The position numbers were made by a program, and so were the translations under genes. From Bemisia tabaci (lineage: Eukaryota; Arthropoda; Insecta; Hemiptera; Aleyrodidae), in contig NC_092793.1 of NCBI RefSeq assembly GCF_918797505.1, positions 8,649,320 to 8,713,319 of the forward strand: a stretch of 64,000 nt of DNA, written 5' to 3'. Shown one piece after another: positions 1 through 10,303 of the stretch. Positions within the stretch are counted from its first letter, which is position 1; each line of letters begins with the position of its first letter. The notes under the pieces were generated by a model. That model was given only the letters and a program-made list of their open reading frames with translations. It was not told where the DNA came from and ran no database searches.

Positions 1-330
1 AATTCTAACGAAGCTTTAGCTCATTGCGAGTGGCCGTTGATGTTCTTTACTTTCATCGACTTTTAGGAATATCAGAAATCGCTCATCTTAATCGAGAACC
101 CGTTCTAGTCAATTATCCAGTCACTTTTAATTAAATTATGTATTAAAACTATAGATTTATCCAAAATAATTAATACAATTAGACGAAAAATGGCGCCAGC
201 CCATTGGAGTCCACGGCTGTTGAAAGAGCTCAATCCTACGCCCGCAGGCACATAGAATTAGGAAAAGCGTTAGAAATAAAGAGGGAGGGTTAATTTCTGA
301 AGAGCAGAAGCCGAAACGCAAATCCCCAAG
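1..330. other. Unrecognised non-coding sequence
   Basis: No coding potential, known repeat end or RNA gene was recognised here. Confidence 0.4.
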
Positions 331-339
331 TTTTTGGTG

Positions 340-412
340 GGAAATTCGCTCTTTACCAGAGAAAATTTGGCAACACCCGAACGCTCATACGGCGTTTTTA
401 CCCAGTGCGGCC
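340..412. mobile_element. Family A right-end relic
   Basis: The segment keeps the order typical of the right end of family A: a GGAAATTTGGCAAC-like block, then CTCATACGGCG, then a decayed TTAGCACGGCAG terminus (here CCCAGTGCGGCCG). The left half is not recognisable. This is an old truncated copy. Confidence 0.6.
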
Positions 413-584
413 GAGCAAGAGTAACTAGTCTTCGAGGATGGGGAGGGGGGTTGGATGATGAGAGATCCCGATCTTATTTCTCACCATTTTACAAATGTCT
501 TTGTGTTGAGCTCATGAGCCGTTGTCGACCGCGAGTATCCGGAAATTCCATCGTTATTCCGGAATCTGGAATCCGGCGCCGCGA

Positions 585-625
585 CCCTCCCCCTCCCCCC
601 CCCCCCCCCCCGGTACCCCCACCGA
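585..625. repeat. Poly-C / CCCTCC low-complexity tract
   Basis: A long cytosine run with a few interruptions. Open frames crossing it on both strands encode only polyproline or polyglycine runs and are not credible genes. Homopolymer length may be unreliable in the assembly. Confidence 0.85.
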
Positions 626-769
626 GACCAAGAGTCGTTGTTCCTCGCCGGCGACTGTTCCCTTTTTCCGCAACCAGTTCCCGCAACGCGGCGGCGGGTA
701 AGTTGATCTCGGAGAAGTTTTCCACGACATACCTGACCGATGATGGTCGGCTCCCCAAGATTCCTTCGC

Positions 770-1006
770 CGCACAGTGAATCGAGTCAATAGAAAAGGTC
801 GGACAAAATTTGAAAATTTTAAAAGCTTGTAACTCCGTTTATGCAAAACTCTGAGGTTCTGAAAGTGGTTCCACTGGCTTCCTCATGAAATTTTCCGCTC
901 AAACCATCCCTTGATATTTAAAATGTGACGAAATGAACATCAAAATATGCACTTTTCGTCAAAAATTTCAAGTCCGACCTCTCTAATTGACTCGATCTAC
1001 TGTGCG
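770..1006. mobile_element. Family B MITE
   Basis: A full-length copy bounded by a CGCACAGTG(A)ATCGAGTCAA-type left end and its inverted right end (GACTCGATCTACTGTGCG). Just inside both ends sit AGGTCGGACAAAA and its complement. The interior is AT-rich with no frame. At about 237 bp it matches the other copies at 4.0, 22.6, 32.1 and 62.5 kb. It is presumably moved by a transposase supplied in trans; the superfamily is not determined. Confidence 0.85.
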
Positions 1007-1831
1007 CCGGTTGGATTCGCGGGCTTTTTCGTGATGATTGCTTCATCTTCGGACTATCCGTTGGGAGGTCCACCGTTTAGTAATCAACGAGAAAATAAGT
1101 TTTGAGATTGTTTTTCCGTCTGGGCCCCGGTAATTCGCTTCTTCAAATTTTTTTCCACACCGGAATGCACCTACGCGGTGAAAAATATCCGTGTTTAAGG
1201 TTACCGTGAATTTTCTTGAGTTACTTTTTTCGACCAGATGAACTTGGAGGTTTTGGTTGATGGACCAAATTTTTAATTGAATCGACCAAATCCGTAGGTT
1301 ACTCGGAGATATGTCGGGATGGAAAAAGTGTCCTGCGAAACAAATGCTCTCTTGTTTCTCCCGATATCAGTCATTGTTAAAAAGAGAGGTCTTTTGGGCG
1401 TAGATGAAATCAATCTTCGTGAAAATGATGGATCTCGTTGGAGATAGTGGCTGAGTTCCAAAATCTTCACATGTTGTTCGGTGTCGCCACACTTTCTCAT
1501 CAGTGTTTCCATCGAAATGGATCCTTTTTCTTTCGCCCAAAAGACCCCCTAATGTCTATTTCTGAGCTGTTTTCCACTCGTCTACCTATCTGCAATATCC
1601 TGTTCTCGTTCCTGACTCATCATTGCCGTAAATTCCTAGTTAATCCTCTCCGTATCTATCGGTAACCCTCTTTGTAACCCGATCTTCGTCACATTATCGC
1701 GAGTCATAACCGACACAAGCCCGGAAATTGGTGCAACGTAGAAATCAAGTAATCTCCAGAGTCATAAAGGATGTTTTAAGAGTTAATTTTAGCTCTTACA
1801 TATGGGTCCAGCACCGTTTCACTGACTCATT
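1007..1831. other. Unrecognised non-coding sequence
   Basis: Two short overlapping frames on opposite strands (1273-1512 and 1438-1665) resemble no protein I know. I see no repeat end or RNA gene. Confidence 0.4.
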
Positions 1832-2084
1832 CTGTCGTGCTAAGGAAGAATGTCGTATGAGCATTCAAATGTTGCCAAATTTTCCCGGATTAAACATGTT
1901 TTTTTGAGGAAAGTTATCCATATTTTCCCATGAAATTTTCATATGATTTAGTTTCAATTGCGTTCAAAATTTTCTGAAAAATTTGAAGAAAAACATTCAC
2001 AATATCCCTAGTGAATTCGCTTTTTATCGAAGGAAATATGGCAACGTTTGAAGGCTGATACGGCGTTTTTTTTCAGCACGGCAG
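1832..2084. mobile_element. Family A MITE
   Basis: Left end CTGTCGTGCTAAGGAAGAA and right end CGGCGTTTTTTTTCAGCACGGCAG are inverted. The sub-terminal GTTGCCAAATTT block is present on both sides. Flanks CATT and CATC are close to the 4-bp TSD seen at better-preserved copies. No coding capacity. Confidence 0.85.
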
Positions 2085-2099
2085 CATCGTACATCGTCG

Positions 2100-2262
2100 C
2101 AGTGGCGAGGCGTGAATGATTGATTATCGATATTTCCTCATTTGAAGCTATGGTAAAGAATCGATTATTAAGATGTTCGTTTGCGGACACCCTGATTATC
2201 GATATTTTTCCATAGGTTTAAATAGCAGATCAATCGATTTATCGCAAGCACGCACGCCACTG
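2100..2262. mobile_element. Family I hAT-like MITE
   Basis: Starts CAGTGGCGAGGCGTGAATGA and ends with inverted CGCACGCCACTG. Inside are two inverted blocks carrying ATCGATTATT and ATCGAT motifs around GTGTTCG/CGGACACC. It lies only 15 bp after the preceding family A copy. The TSD of this copy is unclear, but 28203-28365 shows an 8-bp TSD for the family. Confidence 0.8.
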
Positions 2263-3474
2263 ATCGTTTGCCAGAAGTTTGTACCCGCATTACTTTGTGA
2301 TGAACAAAAAAAAATGGTTAAAAATGATGCCATAAACTTGCCCCGAGCTTTTGAATTATCGCCCGGTAACTCTCCAACATCTTAATTATGGGTTTGGGAA
2401 GAGGATTTGGTGCTCGCAAATACTCTTGGCTGTTGGATGAAACCACTGGCGTAATAAAAATCGAGGTAAATGAGTCATGAATGATTTATTCGTGCATCCG
2501 ATAAAATACGCGACAGGGCTCAGTAATAACTCTTTGAAATTCCGTGTCGAAGACAAATCGGCACTAACGAAAAACGCTTGGCTCTTGTTCAACCGGAGAG
2601 TGCTTAGTTATTTTTGCTAGTGTGGTTTCGTGGAGCTAATCGCTGGAACCTGACAGATTTATTAGAATGCTCATCCTTGATATGGAGAAGGGAGTTTTTC
2701 TCAACAGGATAAGTACGACGATGATCACCATTCTTAATGATGCTGATATTTCAAATTTGCAAATTCTCCCACGAAGGTCGCCAAATATAAGCTTTATAGT
2801 ACATGCACCTGTTTTAAACCAAGTTTTTCTATTTTATTACTCGATTATCCGTTTACATAATCTTAAATTCCTACGTGAACTTATGACAGCTCACTGGAAT
2901 TGTTGTTTCGGCGAATAACCTTTAACCTCTGTTCCTCAACAATTACCTAAACTACGTACCCGCTATTTTTAATTATAATAAATATTAATATTAATACTAA
3001 TGCTCCCATCCCAAAATGACGGCACTGGAAATGCAGTCAGGCTGATTTTGGTAGCAGCGTAGCGATTTTGGACTCGGCTAGAACACGAATAAACGCGGCC
3101 GACGAGCGAACGTAAAATAGGTAATTTGTGTTTTACATGGATCTAAACGCCCTGGTGGATGAGTGTTAGCTCAATGCCAAGCCTGTCGTGCTTCATGGTT
3201 CTGGCCACGCGGTCGTTGTATCATGGCTTCGTGTTATGTAACCATGGCGACGAGTGAAAAACCGCGTCTCCAGAAACATTAGGTGCGGACTGCAACAAGA
3301 GCTTGACAGGAATAACGCTCGATGAGAATAGCTTGCATATTGCGTCAACAAAGATTTTAAAATCGCATCGGAACAGGTGTTCAGAGAAACACAACTGTAG
3401 CTCCTAAACGTGCATGAAATACCCTATTTTCACCGTGTCTCCCTCTATTCATTTCCGTCGTGCACTCATGTAGA
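2263..3474. other. Unrecognised non-coding sequence
   Basis: Contains short meaningless frames and an AT-rich run of TTAATA-type repeats near 2955-3002. No exon, RNA gene or repeat terminus could be supported. Confidence 0.4.
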
Positions 3475-3735
3475 CTGCCGTGCTATGGAAAAACGCAGTA
3501 TGAACATTCGAGAGTTGCCAACTGGACTGCATTCTGCAATTTGGAACTATAAATTCTGGCTCATCTGAAAAAACACTTATGTGCACAGGGAAACAAATGG
3601 CGCATACGTTGTTTTTAAACCGGGCCAGAATTCATAGTTCCTAATTGCAAAATGTAGTCCAACTGTCTCTCAGTTAAATGTTTATTTTTGAGAAAAGATA
3701 TGAATATTTTCCCTTGAAATTTTCAAGGACTGTCA
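3475..3735. mobile_element. Family A left half, split by a D element
   Basis: Begins CTGCCGTGCTATGGAAAAAC followed by GAACATTCGAGAGTTGCC. It is interrupted by a family D element at about 3522-3662 and resumes with CTCAGTTAAATGTTTATTTTTGAG. It stops near GAAATTTTCAAGGA, so the right half is missing. The D insertion is therefore younger than this A copy. Confidence 0.75.
3522..3662. mobile_element. Family D MITE nested in A
   Basis: TIRs CTGGACTGCATTCTGCAATT and its inverted partner AATTGCAAAATGTAGTCCAA bound about 141 bp. Both arms carry GGAACTATAAATTC, and CATCTGAAAAAACAC is internal. A second copy lies at 6500-6644 in the opposite orientation. Confidence 0.8.
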
Positions 3736-3763
3736 CGAGCGGAATAAGAGGCTTGGCGCAGAG

Positions 3764-4009
3764 CGCCATCAGAAAAAACGTCCTATGAGCCTTCAGAAGC
3801 CGCCATATTTTCTTTAACAAAACCCGGATTGACCGAAAAAATTGTGGAAATTTTTATTCAAATTTTTAGAAAATTTTCTTCGCAATTTAATCTAAAATAT
3901 CTGACAATTACAAGGAAAAATATGCGTAACTTTCTCCGAAAGCACATGTCTTACCCAAGGAAATTTTGCAAGTCTCGAATTCTCTTACGACGTTCTTCCT
4001 TAGCTATGG
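3764..4009. mobile_element. Family A MITE, degraded
   Basis: The left end is reduced to GCCATCAGAAAAAACGTCCTA. The right end ACGACGTTCTTCCTTAGCTATGG is recognisable. The interior (CAATTTAATCTAAAATATCTG) matches better copies. A short frame (3829-4095) running out of it is incidental. Confidence 0.65.
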
Positions 4010-4043
4010 TTCTCGCCCGCGCGATGCGACTTTTAACGGTCGG

Positions 4044-4280
4044 CGCACAGTGGATGGAGCCAATTAGAGAGGTCGGACATAAAATGTTTGACTAAAACTG
4101 CAAATTTTAATGTTTTTTTCGTCACATTTTATATTTTAAGGGGTGCTTGTAGAAGAAAATTTCACGAGGAAACTAATGGAACCACTTTTAGAACCTCAAA
4201 GTTTCGTATAAAAGGAGTTACAAGCTTTTGAAGTTTCCAGATTTTGTCCGACCTCTCAAATCGACTCGATCCACTGTGCG
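4044..4280. mobile_element. Family B MITE
   Basis: Bounded by CGCACAGTGGATGGAGCCAA and the inverted GACTCGATCCACTGTGCG. The interior has the family's TTTTAAGGGGTGCTT, GAACCTCAAAGTTT and GGAGTTACAAGCTTTT blocks, in the opposite orientation to the copy at 770. It follows the A relic closely. Confidence 0.88.
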
Positions 4281-4296
4281 GCGTCGCCGGTCAAAC

Positions 4297-4610
4297 CTAG
4301 AGTCCCTTTACACTGAGAGTCAAGACAATTCGGCTCATGGATGTCACAAACGGGAATAAAGATTACAGAAATCGAACGTTTTTCGTAATCTTTGATCGGC
4401 CCATTCTCAAATGCCTTTCTCCGTTCCTCCTCTCATTCCGTTTGTTCCTTGCCGAACCCGTAATTCCCTGGTCCATTCCAGATTATAATCTTTGCAATTA
4501 GTGAAAATGTAATCTTTATTCCCGTTTGTGACACTGTGGAGGCCTAAAATACGGGAACCAATCAGAAATGGATTCAAATTGTCTTGACTCTCAGTATAAA
4601 GGGACTCTAG
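4297..4610 (+). mobile_element. Family V TIR element
   Basis: Starts CTAGAGTCCCTTTACACTGA, which is inverted at the end as CAGTATAAAGGGACTCTAG. Inner inverted blocks TGTCACAAACGGGAATAAAG and CTTTATTCCCGTTTGTGACA follow. Flanks TCAAAC and TCAAAG suggest a 6-bp TSD. The second copy, 42346-42658, is nearly identical in length and has a perfect 6-bp TSD. No coding capacity. Confidence 0.85.
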
Positions 4611-5689
4611 TCAAAGCGAAAAGACGACATTTTAACAGGGTTTAATTGTCGGTGGAGATGAGGATGACGTAGGCACGTGGGCGATTCGGATTCGTGTCGG
4701 TGTCGCGTTTAGTGGGTGTCGTCGCGTTAAGTGTAACACCGTGTGACATCGTGACACTCTTAGCATTAGTATTCTGCGGGCGGTTCCTGCGGTAGCCAAG
4801 AATTTAACCTCAACTTCAACGCCCGAGTCGCGCTTCAGGCGCGAGGATGTCCTCTCGGATCGTTGAACTCTCAGAATGTTCTGTCTCGGTCTTCTCTCTT
4901 TCGCAATCCTGTTTCCTTCCTCACACCCACGTCCAACTTTGTAGCTGTTCATATAAATACGTAACTCCATATTTCAGATTTTTTCTACTGACGTGAAATC
5001 AATGTATTTAGAAGGAGGAACTCAGGGAGTTATTGCGTCGATACAAATCAAGAGAAAATAGTATTTCAAAGCATAGGAACATAGGAGATGTTTGCATTTC
5101 GGACATCTTGGATTTTTTTGATGATGTAGATCGGTGCGAACGATTTTTATCGTCATTTTTTTGAAAATAGTGTAGTTTACAACAAAAAAACCATTCTAAG
5201 TACATGAAGTTTTTGAGATTATATCATGAGTTGATTTCAGCAAATAAATCTGACGTTATTGTCGGCTGTTCATACTTCGATTCCCAGATTTCGCTGGAAT
5301 ATAGACGCCGTGTTGTACCGACCTGCGGCACGGGGTAAACAATCCTCAAGATGCAAATACCTCCTTTTTTCTCTATGATTTCAAAGAACCCATAGTCGAT
5401 CTGTTGACGCCATCTCCCATCTCTTGTTGAAGGCGCCCAGCTCTTCCCCGTATGAGTTATGAGCTAGGCCCACTGTTGTACCAGTAGTAGTTCCTACAGG
5501 ATCGGTCAGCTCACGAGCCGTATTTCAACGGATAAGAAAACACGAGTCAAAGTGAAGTGGCTCTCCGTAACAGCAGTCGACAGCCGTAAAACGAGAGAAG
5601 CCTGCTACGCGTTAACGAAGGGGGAGGAATTCGGATCGCCGTGAATAAAAATGGAATAAAACAAGGAAAAAGGGAACCGGGCGCCTAAT
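4611..5689. other. Unrecognised non-coding sequence
   Basis: A 112-codon minus-strand frame at 4632-4970 is Arg/Ser/Thr-rich with no recognisable motif. I do not call it a gene. Nothing else was identified. Confidence 0.4.
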
Positions 5690-5942
5690 CTGTCATGCTA
5701 AGTAAAAACGCCGTACGAGCCGCAGCCGTTGCCAAATCTCCCCTTGTAAAATATTAATTTTTGAAGAAATACATGCCGGGTTTTCCTCGTAATTTTTGGA
5801 TATTTTAGATTAAATTGCGAACGAAATTGCCCGAAAATATGGAGGAAAAATAATCATAATTTTTCCAGTGGATTCGTTTTTTTATCGAAGGAAATATGGC
5901 TACGTTTGAAGGTTTATATGGCGTTTCTCCTTGGCGCGGTAG
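5690..5942. mobile_element. Family A MITE with TAAT target duplication
   Basis: CTGTCATGCTAAGTAAAAAC to CTCCTTGGCGCGGTAG, 253 bp, flanked by TAAT at 5686-5689 and at 5943-5946. This is direct support for a 4-bp TSD. The ends have drifted but the duplication is intact. Confidence 0.85.
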
Positions 5943-5946
5943 TAAT

Positions 5947-6260
5947 AGGATTGAACCGATACTCGAGGCGCGAGGGGCAACAAAGGGAGGTTGCACCTGA
6001 AAAGTGAAGACTTACGACCATTAATCATACCCTAATTCAACCCCCCTCCGGCCCCTCCTACCCCCGGCGTCCCCCGCTTGGGGCCCCACCCTCTCGCCGC
6101 GCCTCGAAGACGATCAAAATCAGAATAGGTACCCGGATTGATATCATCGGCTATCTTGTCGGCAGTGACACTCGCGCCCTCCTTCCCCTGATTTCCGTTG
6201 ACAGGGTGTTCCCTCTTTCTGGGGGATGTTCAGTGCCCGCTTCGGAAGAAGCCTCAAAAT
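5947..6260. other. Unrecognised sequence with C-rich tract
   Basis: A pyrimidine-rich, GC-rich stretch lies at about 6040-6100. No gene or repeat was recognised. Confidence 0.4.
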
Positions 6261-6425
6261 CAGTGGCGTGGTATGCCTCGCGATACATCGATTGATCCGT
6301 CATTTAAACCTATGGAAAAGGATCGATAAACAGGGTGCTCGCAACGAACACCTGAATAATCGATTCTTCCTATTGCTTCAAATGGGGATTTATCGATAAT
6401 CGATCATTCGCACGCCTCACCAATG
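6261..6425. mobile_element. Family I hAT-like MITE
   Basis: CAGTGGCGTGGTATGCCTCG to CACGCCTCACCAATG. The left flank CTCAAAAT and right flank CTCGAAAT match at 7 of 8 positions, consistent with an 8-bp TSD. The central hairpin with GGTGCTCGCAACGAACACC is present. Confidence 0.8.
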
Positions 6426-6499
6426 CTCGAAATCTGTCTTCGAAACCTTTCGTCTCAGCAGAATTTTTGATCCTTTCTTCGCTTCGAACTGGATCCCAA

Positions 6500-6644
6500 T
6501 TGGACCACATATTGCAATTAGGAACTATAAATTCCGGCCCGGTTTAAAAACAACGTATGTATGTACCATTTGTTTCCCTATGCTCATGAGTGTTTTTTCA
6601 GATGAGCCAGAATTTATAGGTCCAAATTGCAAAATGCAGTCCAA
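6500..6644. mobile_element. Family D MITE
   Basis: TTGGACCACATATTGCAATT at the left and ATTGCAAAATGCAGTCCAA at the right, with AACTATAAATTCCGG and CAGAATTTATAGGTCC as sub-terminal inverted blocks. Opposite in orientation to 3522-3662. Confidence 0.78.
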
Positions 6645-6689
6645 TTATCAGCCACGTAGTATTGCATTGAATATTCAAAATCTGCATTG

Positions 6690-6831
6690 AAAACAAGAAA
6701 CTCCGAATTCTCTGAAAAATTGAAAGGAAAATATTCCCAAGTTTTCCAGAAATTCCAAATTCTCTTGGATATATCCAAGAGAATTTGGCGACGTTTGAAG
6801 GCTCACACGGCATTCTTCCTTAACACGGCAG
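6690..6831. mobile_element. Family A right half
   Basis: Ends with GAATTTGGCGACGTTTGAAGG, then CTCACACGGCATTCTTCCTT, then AACACGGCAG. The left half is absent and the D element lies just upstream. A small perfect palindrome (AATTCTCTTGGATATATCCA and its complement) occurs inside, at 6760-6786. Confidence 0.7.
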
Positions 6832-7440
6832 TAATGTCCTCCCCGAACTTGAGTTTACCTTCCTCAGCTCTCAAACTACCCTTAGCGTTCCGAAAGGTGT
6901 CGCTGAACCTATTTTCGAGACATTGAACTCGGAACTGCACTTGAGGGTGGAACACGGTTTCATGAACACGCTATACATAGGAGGCCCGGTTCCCTAGGGG
7001 CGTCGCGTCCGTGCCCTCACCATCGGCTCCTTTAAATTATGTTAGACCTGGATGGAGAGAGGCAACCCCCATTTATGTCAGTCTGACGGCGTGTTTACAC
7101 ATCTCTCGAACCCCTTGAACCCTGTTGCACCGTGATTCAACTCCTCGGTCTGGTAAAATATCCTCAGGGAAAACGAATCGTTGTGGCTTTACACGCTGTT
7201 TTCGGACTTGAATATGTCTTTCGACAACCCCGTCGTAGGCAGAGGACCTAGCACTTCGATCTGATTGATGCGTATCGAGGAGTTCGGTGTTAACTAGTTC
7301 GAGCTTATAATTAGAAAATGTTAGGGAAGGCCAGTCACAGGATTTCTTGAGGGGCGTATAAATACAGGGAAAAACTGGTCGGCTGGTTTCAAAATGTGTC
7401 CTACTTGGAGAAATAATACTCATAGACAACGGAAAAAAAC
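6832..7440. other. Unrecognised non-coding sequence
   Basis: A 118-codon minus-strand frame (7073-7429) has no signal peptide, domain or low-complexity signature that I recognise. It is not called as a gene. Confidence 0.4.
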
Positions 7441-7442
7441 TA

Positions 7443-7506
7443 CACTGAAAAAATACTATACAGGACGTGTAGATATAGCGTTCTTAGCAGAGTTTTTTTT
7501 TCAGTG
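7443..7506. mobile_element. Tiny E-type TIR element
   Basis: Only 64 bp: CACTGAAAAAATA at the left and TTTTTTTTCAGTG at the right, preceded by TA. The terminal sequence matches the larger E-type elements at 17608 and 34124. Probably an internally deleted member. Confidence 0.65.
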
Positions 7507-8701
7507 TGAATTCAGCTGAAAGTTTCGGGCGAATGGAAAATGTTTTTAGTGCACGTAGTTCTGTTCAGTCCCCAAGAGGAGCCCCTTAGCCAACAATATT
7601 GAAATTTTCGTCTTTTAATAGTTTGGAATTGGACACGCAAGTATTTCGACGTACTGCATTTATTATTTTGGACACACCGTATAGTTTCAGCTCATTATAA
7701 TTCTTGCTTATTTCCTAATGTTTCTAATTTCTGTCACTTAGTAGTATCTAATCGAAGCTTTTAAAGCTTTGCTGAGAGACCAGACGTTCGACATTGCGTA
7801 AACAGCTAGCGAATTGTCTGCCCGTCCGTGGTGGGCAGTCTTGCCAGTTTTTCTGTCAACACCAAATCTCGCTCTCGGCAGCACCAGGACATGCACTCGG
7901 TTCTTAGTCGCATTGCCTAATCTCTTTAAAATCTTAGTTTTAATATTTGGTTGTTTTTTTAAGTATTCCTTTTTTTCAAAAAAAGATGAATCTCAAAGCA
8001 AGTAAATCATGAAATAAACAGAATACACACAAAAATGCATTAAAATTACAATAGGTTGCATTTTCAGTTTTGGAAAAACTGAATTGTAGTCTTGATGGAC
8101 CGCTCTCTCTCGCATTTAGTCTGTGTACATTGTTTACTCATCCTTTAGTGACCGAAACTACGCGTAAATCAGAAGCGTGGCCTTCTCTACGTGCTCAAAC
8201 CGAAACCGTTCGATTAGTTTGTTTGGTTTTTTCCTCGATGTATCCATTTCCCCCTCACATAGAATCTCAAATATTTTAGAAACAAGCTAGCACTTTTGTG
8301 ACTCTTCTCGTTTTTGCTATTCGATCACACGTCAACCGGTTAGGCTTGATCTCTACTTCTATTTTAAACTGGAAAGCTAGAGATCTTATCAAAATAATGA
8401 ATGAAAAGAGAAGTATATTTTTATTCCAATCAAGGAACTAATGGGCAGTGGAGTATCGGTGATGCCAGCAGTGATAAATCGTCGTCTCCGTTAGTCTTTC
8501 AAGCTTCTTGCAAACCCGAATTTTCACACCTGGAACAGGTTTAGAGATGATTTATTTAACGGATTAGATTCGAAGCTGCACCTCTCTCTATAAATCACAA
8601 TTCCTCGTTATCCTTCACACTTGATCTCACCTGAAAACTGAGTAAGTATTATCGGAAAACCAAGCGGTGATAATGAGCCAGGGATTTCAGCTCAGAATTT
8701 T

Positions 8702-8746
<45 letters not shown>

Positions 8747-9029
8747 ACAAGGACTCTATAATGAGCAACATTTTACGTTTTTTTGTCGATTCTGAACGAA
8801 GTCTACATCGCTGTATCATTTAGCGTCTGATAATGATTTGTTTCATTTTTCCAGAGATGACAAGTTCTTGTGCGGTCGAAAAAAAAACCGAAATGGTTAA
8901 GGAATATCACCGAACCCTTTCTCTCACTTTTAAATCTATTTTTTTTTTACTATTTTCCATTTCAGGAAAAAGTTATGAAAAATACTGCGAACTCGGGGCA
9001 CGAAACGCTCAGATGAAGCAATAAAATAT
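7507..9029. other. Unrecognised sequence with long poly-T
   Basis: Mostly AT-rich unique-looking DNA, broken by a poly-T tract of about 40 nt at 8702-8742. Short frames (7814-8005, 8070-8279, 8833-9024) are not convincing. No known repeat end. Confidence 0.4.
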
Positions 9030-9123
9030 TTTCCTGCGAATTCTCCGTTATCCCGGTAAAAAAATGCGAAGGGAAATCTGGCAACATTGAAATGTAGTTA
9101 CGTTCTTTCGTAAGAGAAACGAC
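9030..9123. mobile_element. A-like element fragment
   Basis: GGAAATCTGGCAACATTGAA, then GTAGTTACGTTCTTTC, closely resembles a fragment at 27955-28050. The layout follows family A right ends, but the terminal CGGCG block is replaced by TTACGTT. A divergent relative, truncated. Confidence 0.5.
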
Positions 9124-9195
9124 GACAGTCTCTGCGGTATGAAAATGTTACAACCTCAAATCTTGGTGCTTCGGCTCAGCTGTCGCATGTGTTAC
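9124..9195. mobile_element. Family U internal relic
   Basis: GACAGTCTCTGCGGTATGAA, then CAACCTCAAATCTTG and GGCTCAGCTGTCGCA, match the central part of the three full U elements (for example 22060-22130). No U termini are nearby. Confidence 0.55.
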
Positions 9196-9458
9196 TCAGA
9201 AGAAGTCTCACTTGTTGTACATTCAACCGAAATTGTTTCAATATCTGGCATGTCGTTCGGGATCTCCTACCGAGTTGTCATTTAATCGGATGCGTTGATA
9301 TCCGATGCCCTGTCTCCCGTGATGCGTTTTTCAACGGGCCGCGCTGCGTTACCTCGTTACGGAGTGCCATGCCAGTCGGTAATTAGCCTCCAGATCCCAC
9401 AATAAATCGCTCTCCGCCCATATATCACCTTTCCCCGCGGAAGAAAGGGTCAAAATTC

Positions 9459-9576
9459 GTCGCTCCTCTGACGTAGGCCGTATCTCAATTTCCACGTGAG
9501 CCTTGTTTCCCATAGGATTCTTTGCCTTCCGGGGCTCATGCATAAATCGAGATACGCCCTTACGTCAGAGAGCGAC
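9459..9576. mobile_element. Family K small foldback MITE
   Basis: GTCGCTCCTCTGACGTAGGC to CCCTTACGTCAGAGAGCGAC, extended by AATTC/GAATT to form longer inverted ends. It could fold almost completely into a hairpin around GGCTCATG/ACGTGAGCC. Other copies lie at 17498 (split), 59942 and 63692. Confidence 0.85.
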
Positions 9577-9886
9577 GAATTAACGTACAGGGTAGGAGCT
9601 TAAATTTAGACCCCGTCTAATTCCGTTCGTTGTCAGCGTTTATAAATCGCATCCTCGGAAATTCCGTTAAGGAGCTCAAGGACGAACGCACGGCTGCGGA
9701 CGTTCAAACGCCGCCGACTGATCTCTTAACCCCAACGATCTTCAACCAGACTCCTAGAGCATCGATGCCCGTTCTGGCTTTTGTCGGTTTTTTCTGACCT
9801 GTGCTGCAGCGGTACCAAAGAAAACAGTAAGTCCGGAAATGAACTTTTGAAAATATGAATCGAGTACCCTTCGAACGAAAATATCC
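9577..9886. other. Unrecognised non-coding sequence
   Basis: GC-balanced unique-looking DNA. Nothing was recognised. Confidence 0.35.
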
Positions 9887-10095
9887 CCTGGTAAAAATTG
9901 GCGATAGGAGCTGCGTTTCAAAATACCATAGGAGTTCTTATTGGCGACTAAAGAAAGCTATTGAAAATCATATAGCTGGCTGTAGAAAGCGGAGCGAATC
10001 ATATAGCCGGGCTATACGAAGCTATAAAAAAGTATACAGTCGGGCTAGAGTTCCTATCGGCCGGCCGGTCCATTATCTATACAGAGTGTGGAAAC
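9887..10095. repeat. AGCCGGCTATA repeat, left copy
   Basis: CCTGGTAAAAATTGGCGATA begins a block rich in TATAGCCGGGCTATA-type short palindromes. An inverted copy lies at 12688-12814 (ending CCAATTTTTACCAGG). The two copies flank the palindrome and the B-ended long element. Confidence 0.65.
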
Positions 10096-10170
10096 ATTTC
10101 AAAATTATGAGTTGAAAAACGTTGACTCCGCGAGATTAAATATTAGAGCCTAACACAAACGGAGCGGCGA

Positions 10171-10258
10171 CGCACTGGCGCCTACAAACCTAACAGGGAT
10201 ACTTCACGCATTGCGCAATGCGTGAAGTATCCCTGTTAGGTTTGTAGGCGCCAATGCG
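10171..10258. repeat. 88-bp palindrome without spacer
   Basis: The sequence reads identically on both strands about a centre at 10214/10215 (TTGCGCAA core), with a single mismatch near the ends. Each half contains GCGCCTACAAACCTAACAGG and TACTTCACGCATTGC. The half-unit resembles the tandem units at 23663-23830 and 61326-61505 (GCGCAATGCGTGAAGTATTC and GTAGGCGCTAATATG), so it appears to be a snap-back form of that family. Confidence 0.85.
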
Positions 10259-10303
10259 CGTTTCGCACTCTCTGCCCGCCCGCCGCGCCGCAGAGTGCCA
10301 CGG

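Noticed and set aside
334..846. Overlapping frames with polyproline or polyglycine on both strands
   Set aside because: Driven by a poly-C tract; no domain, and open on both strands.
8702..8742. Poly-T tract as a retroposon tail
   Set aside because: No recognisable body or target duplication next to it.
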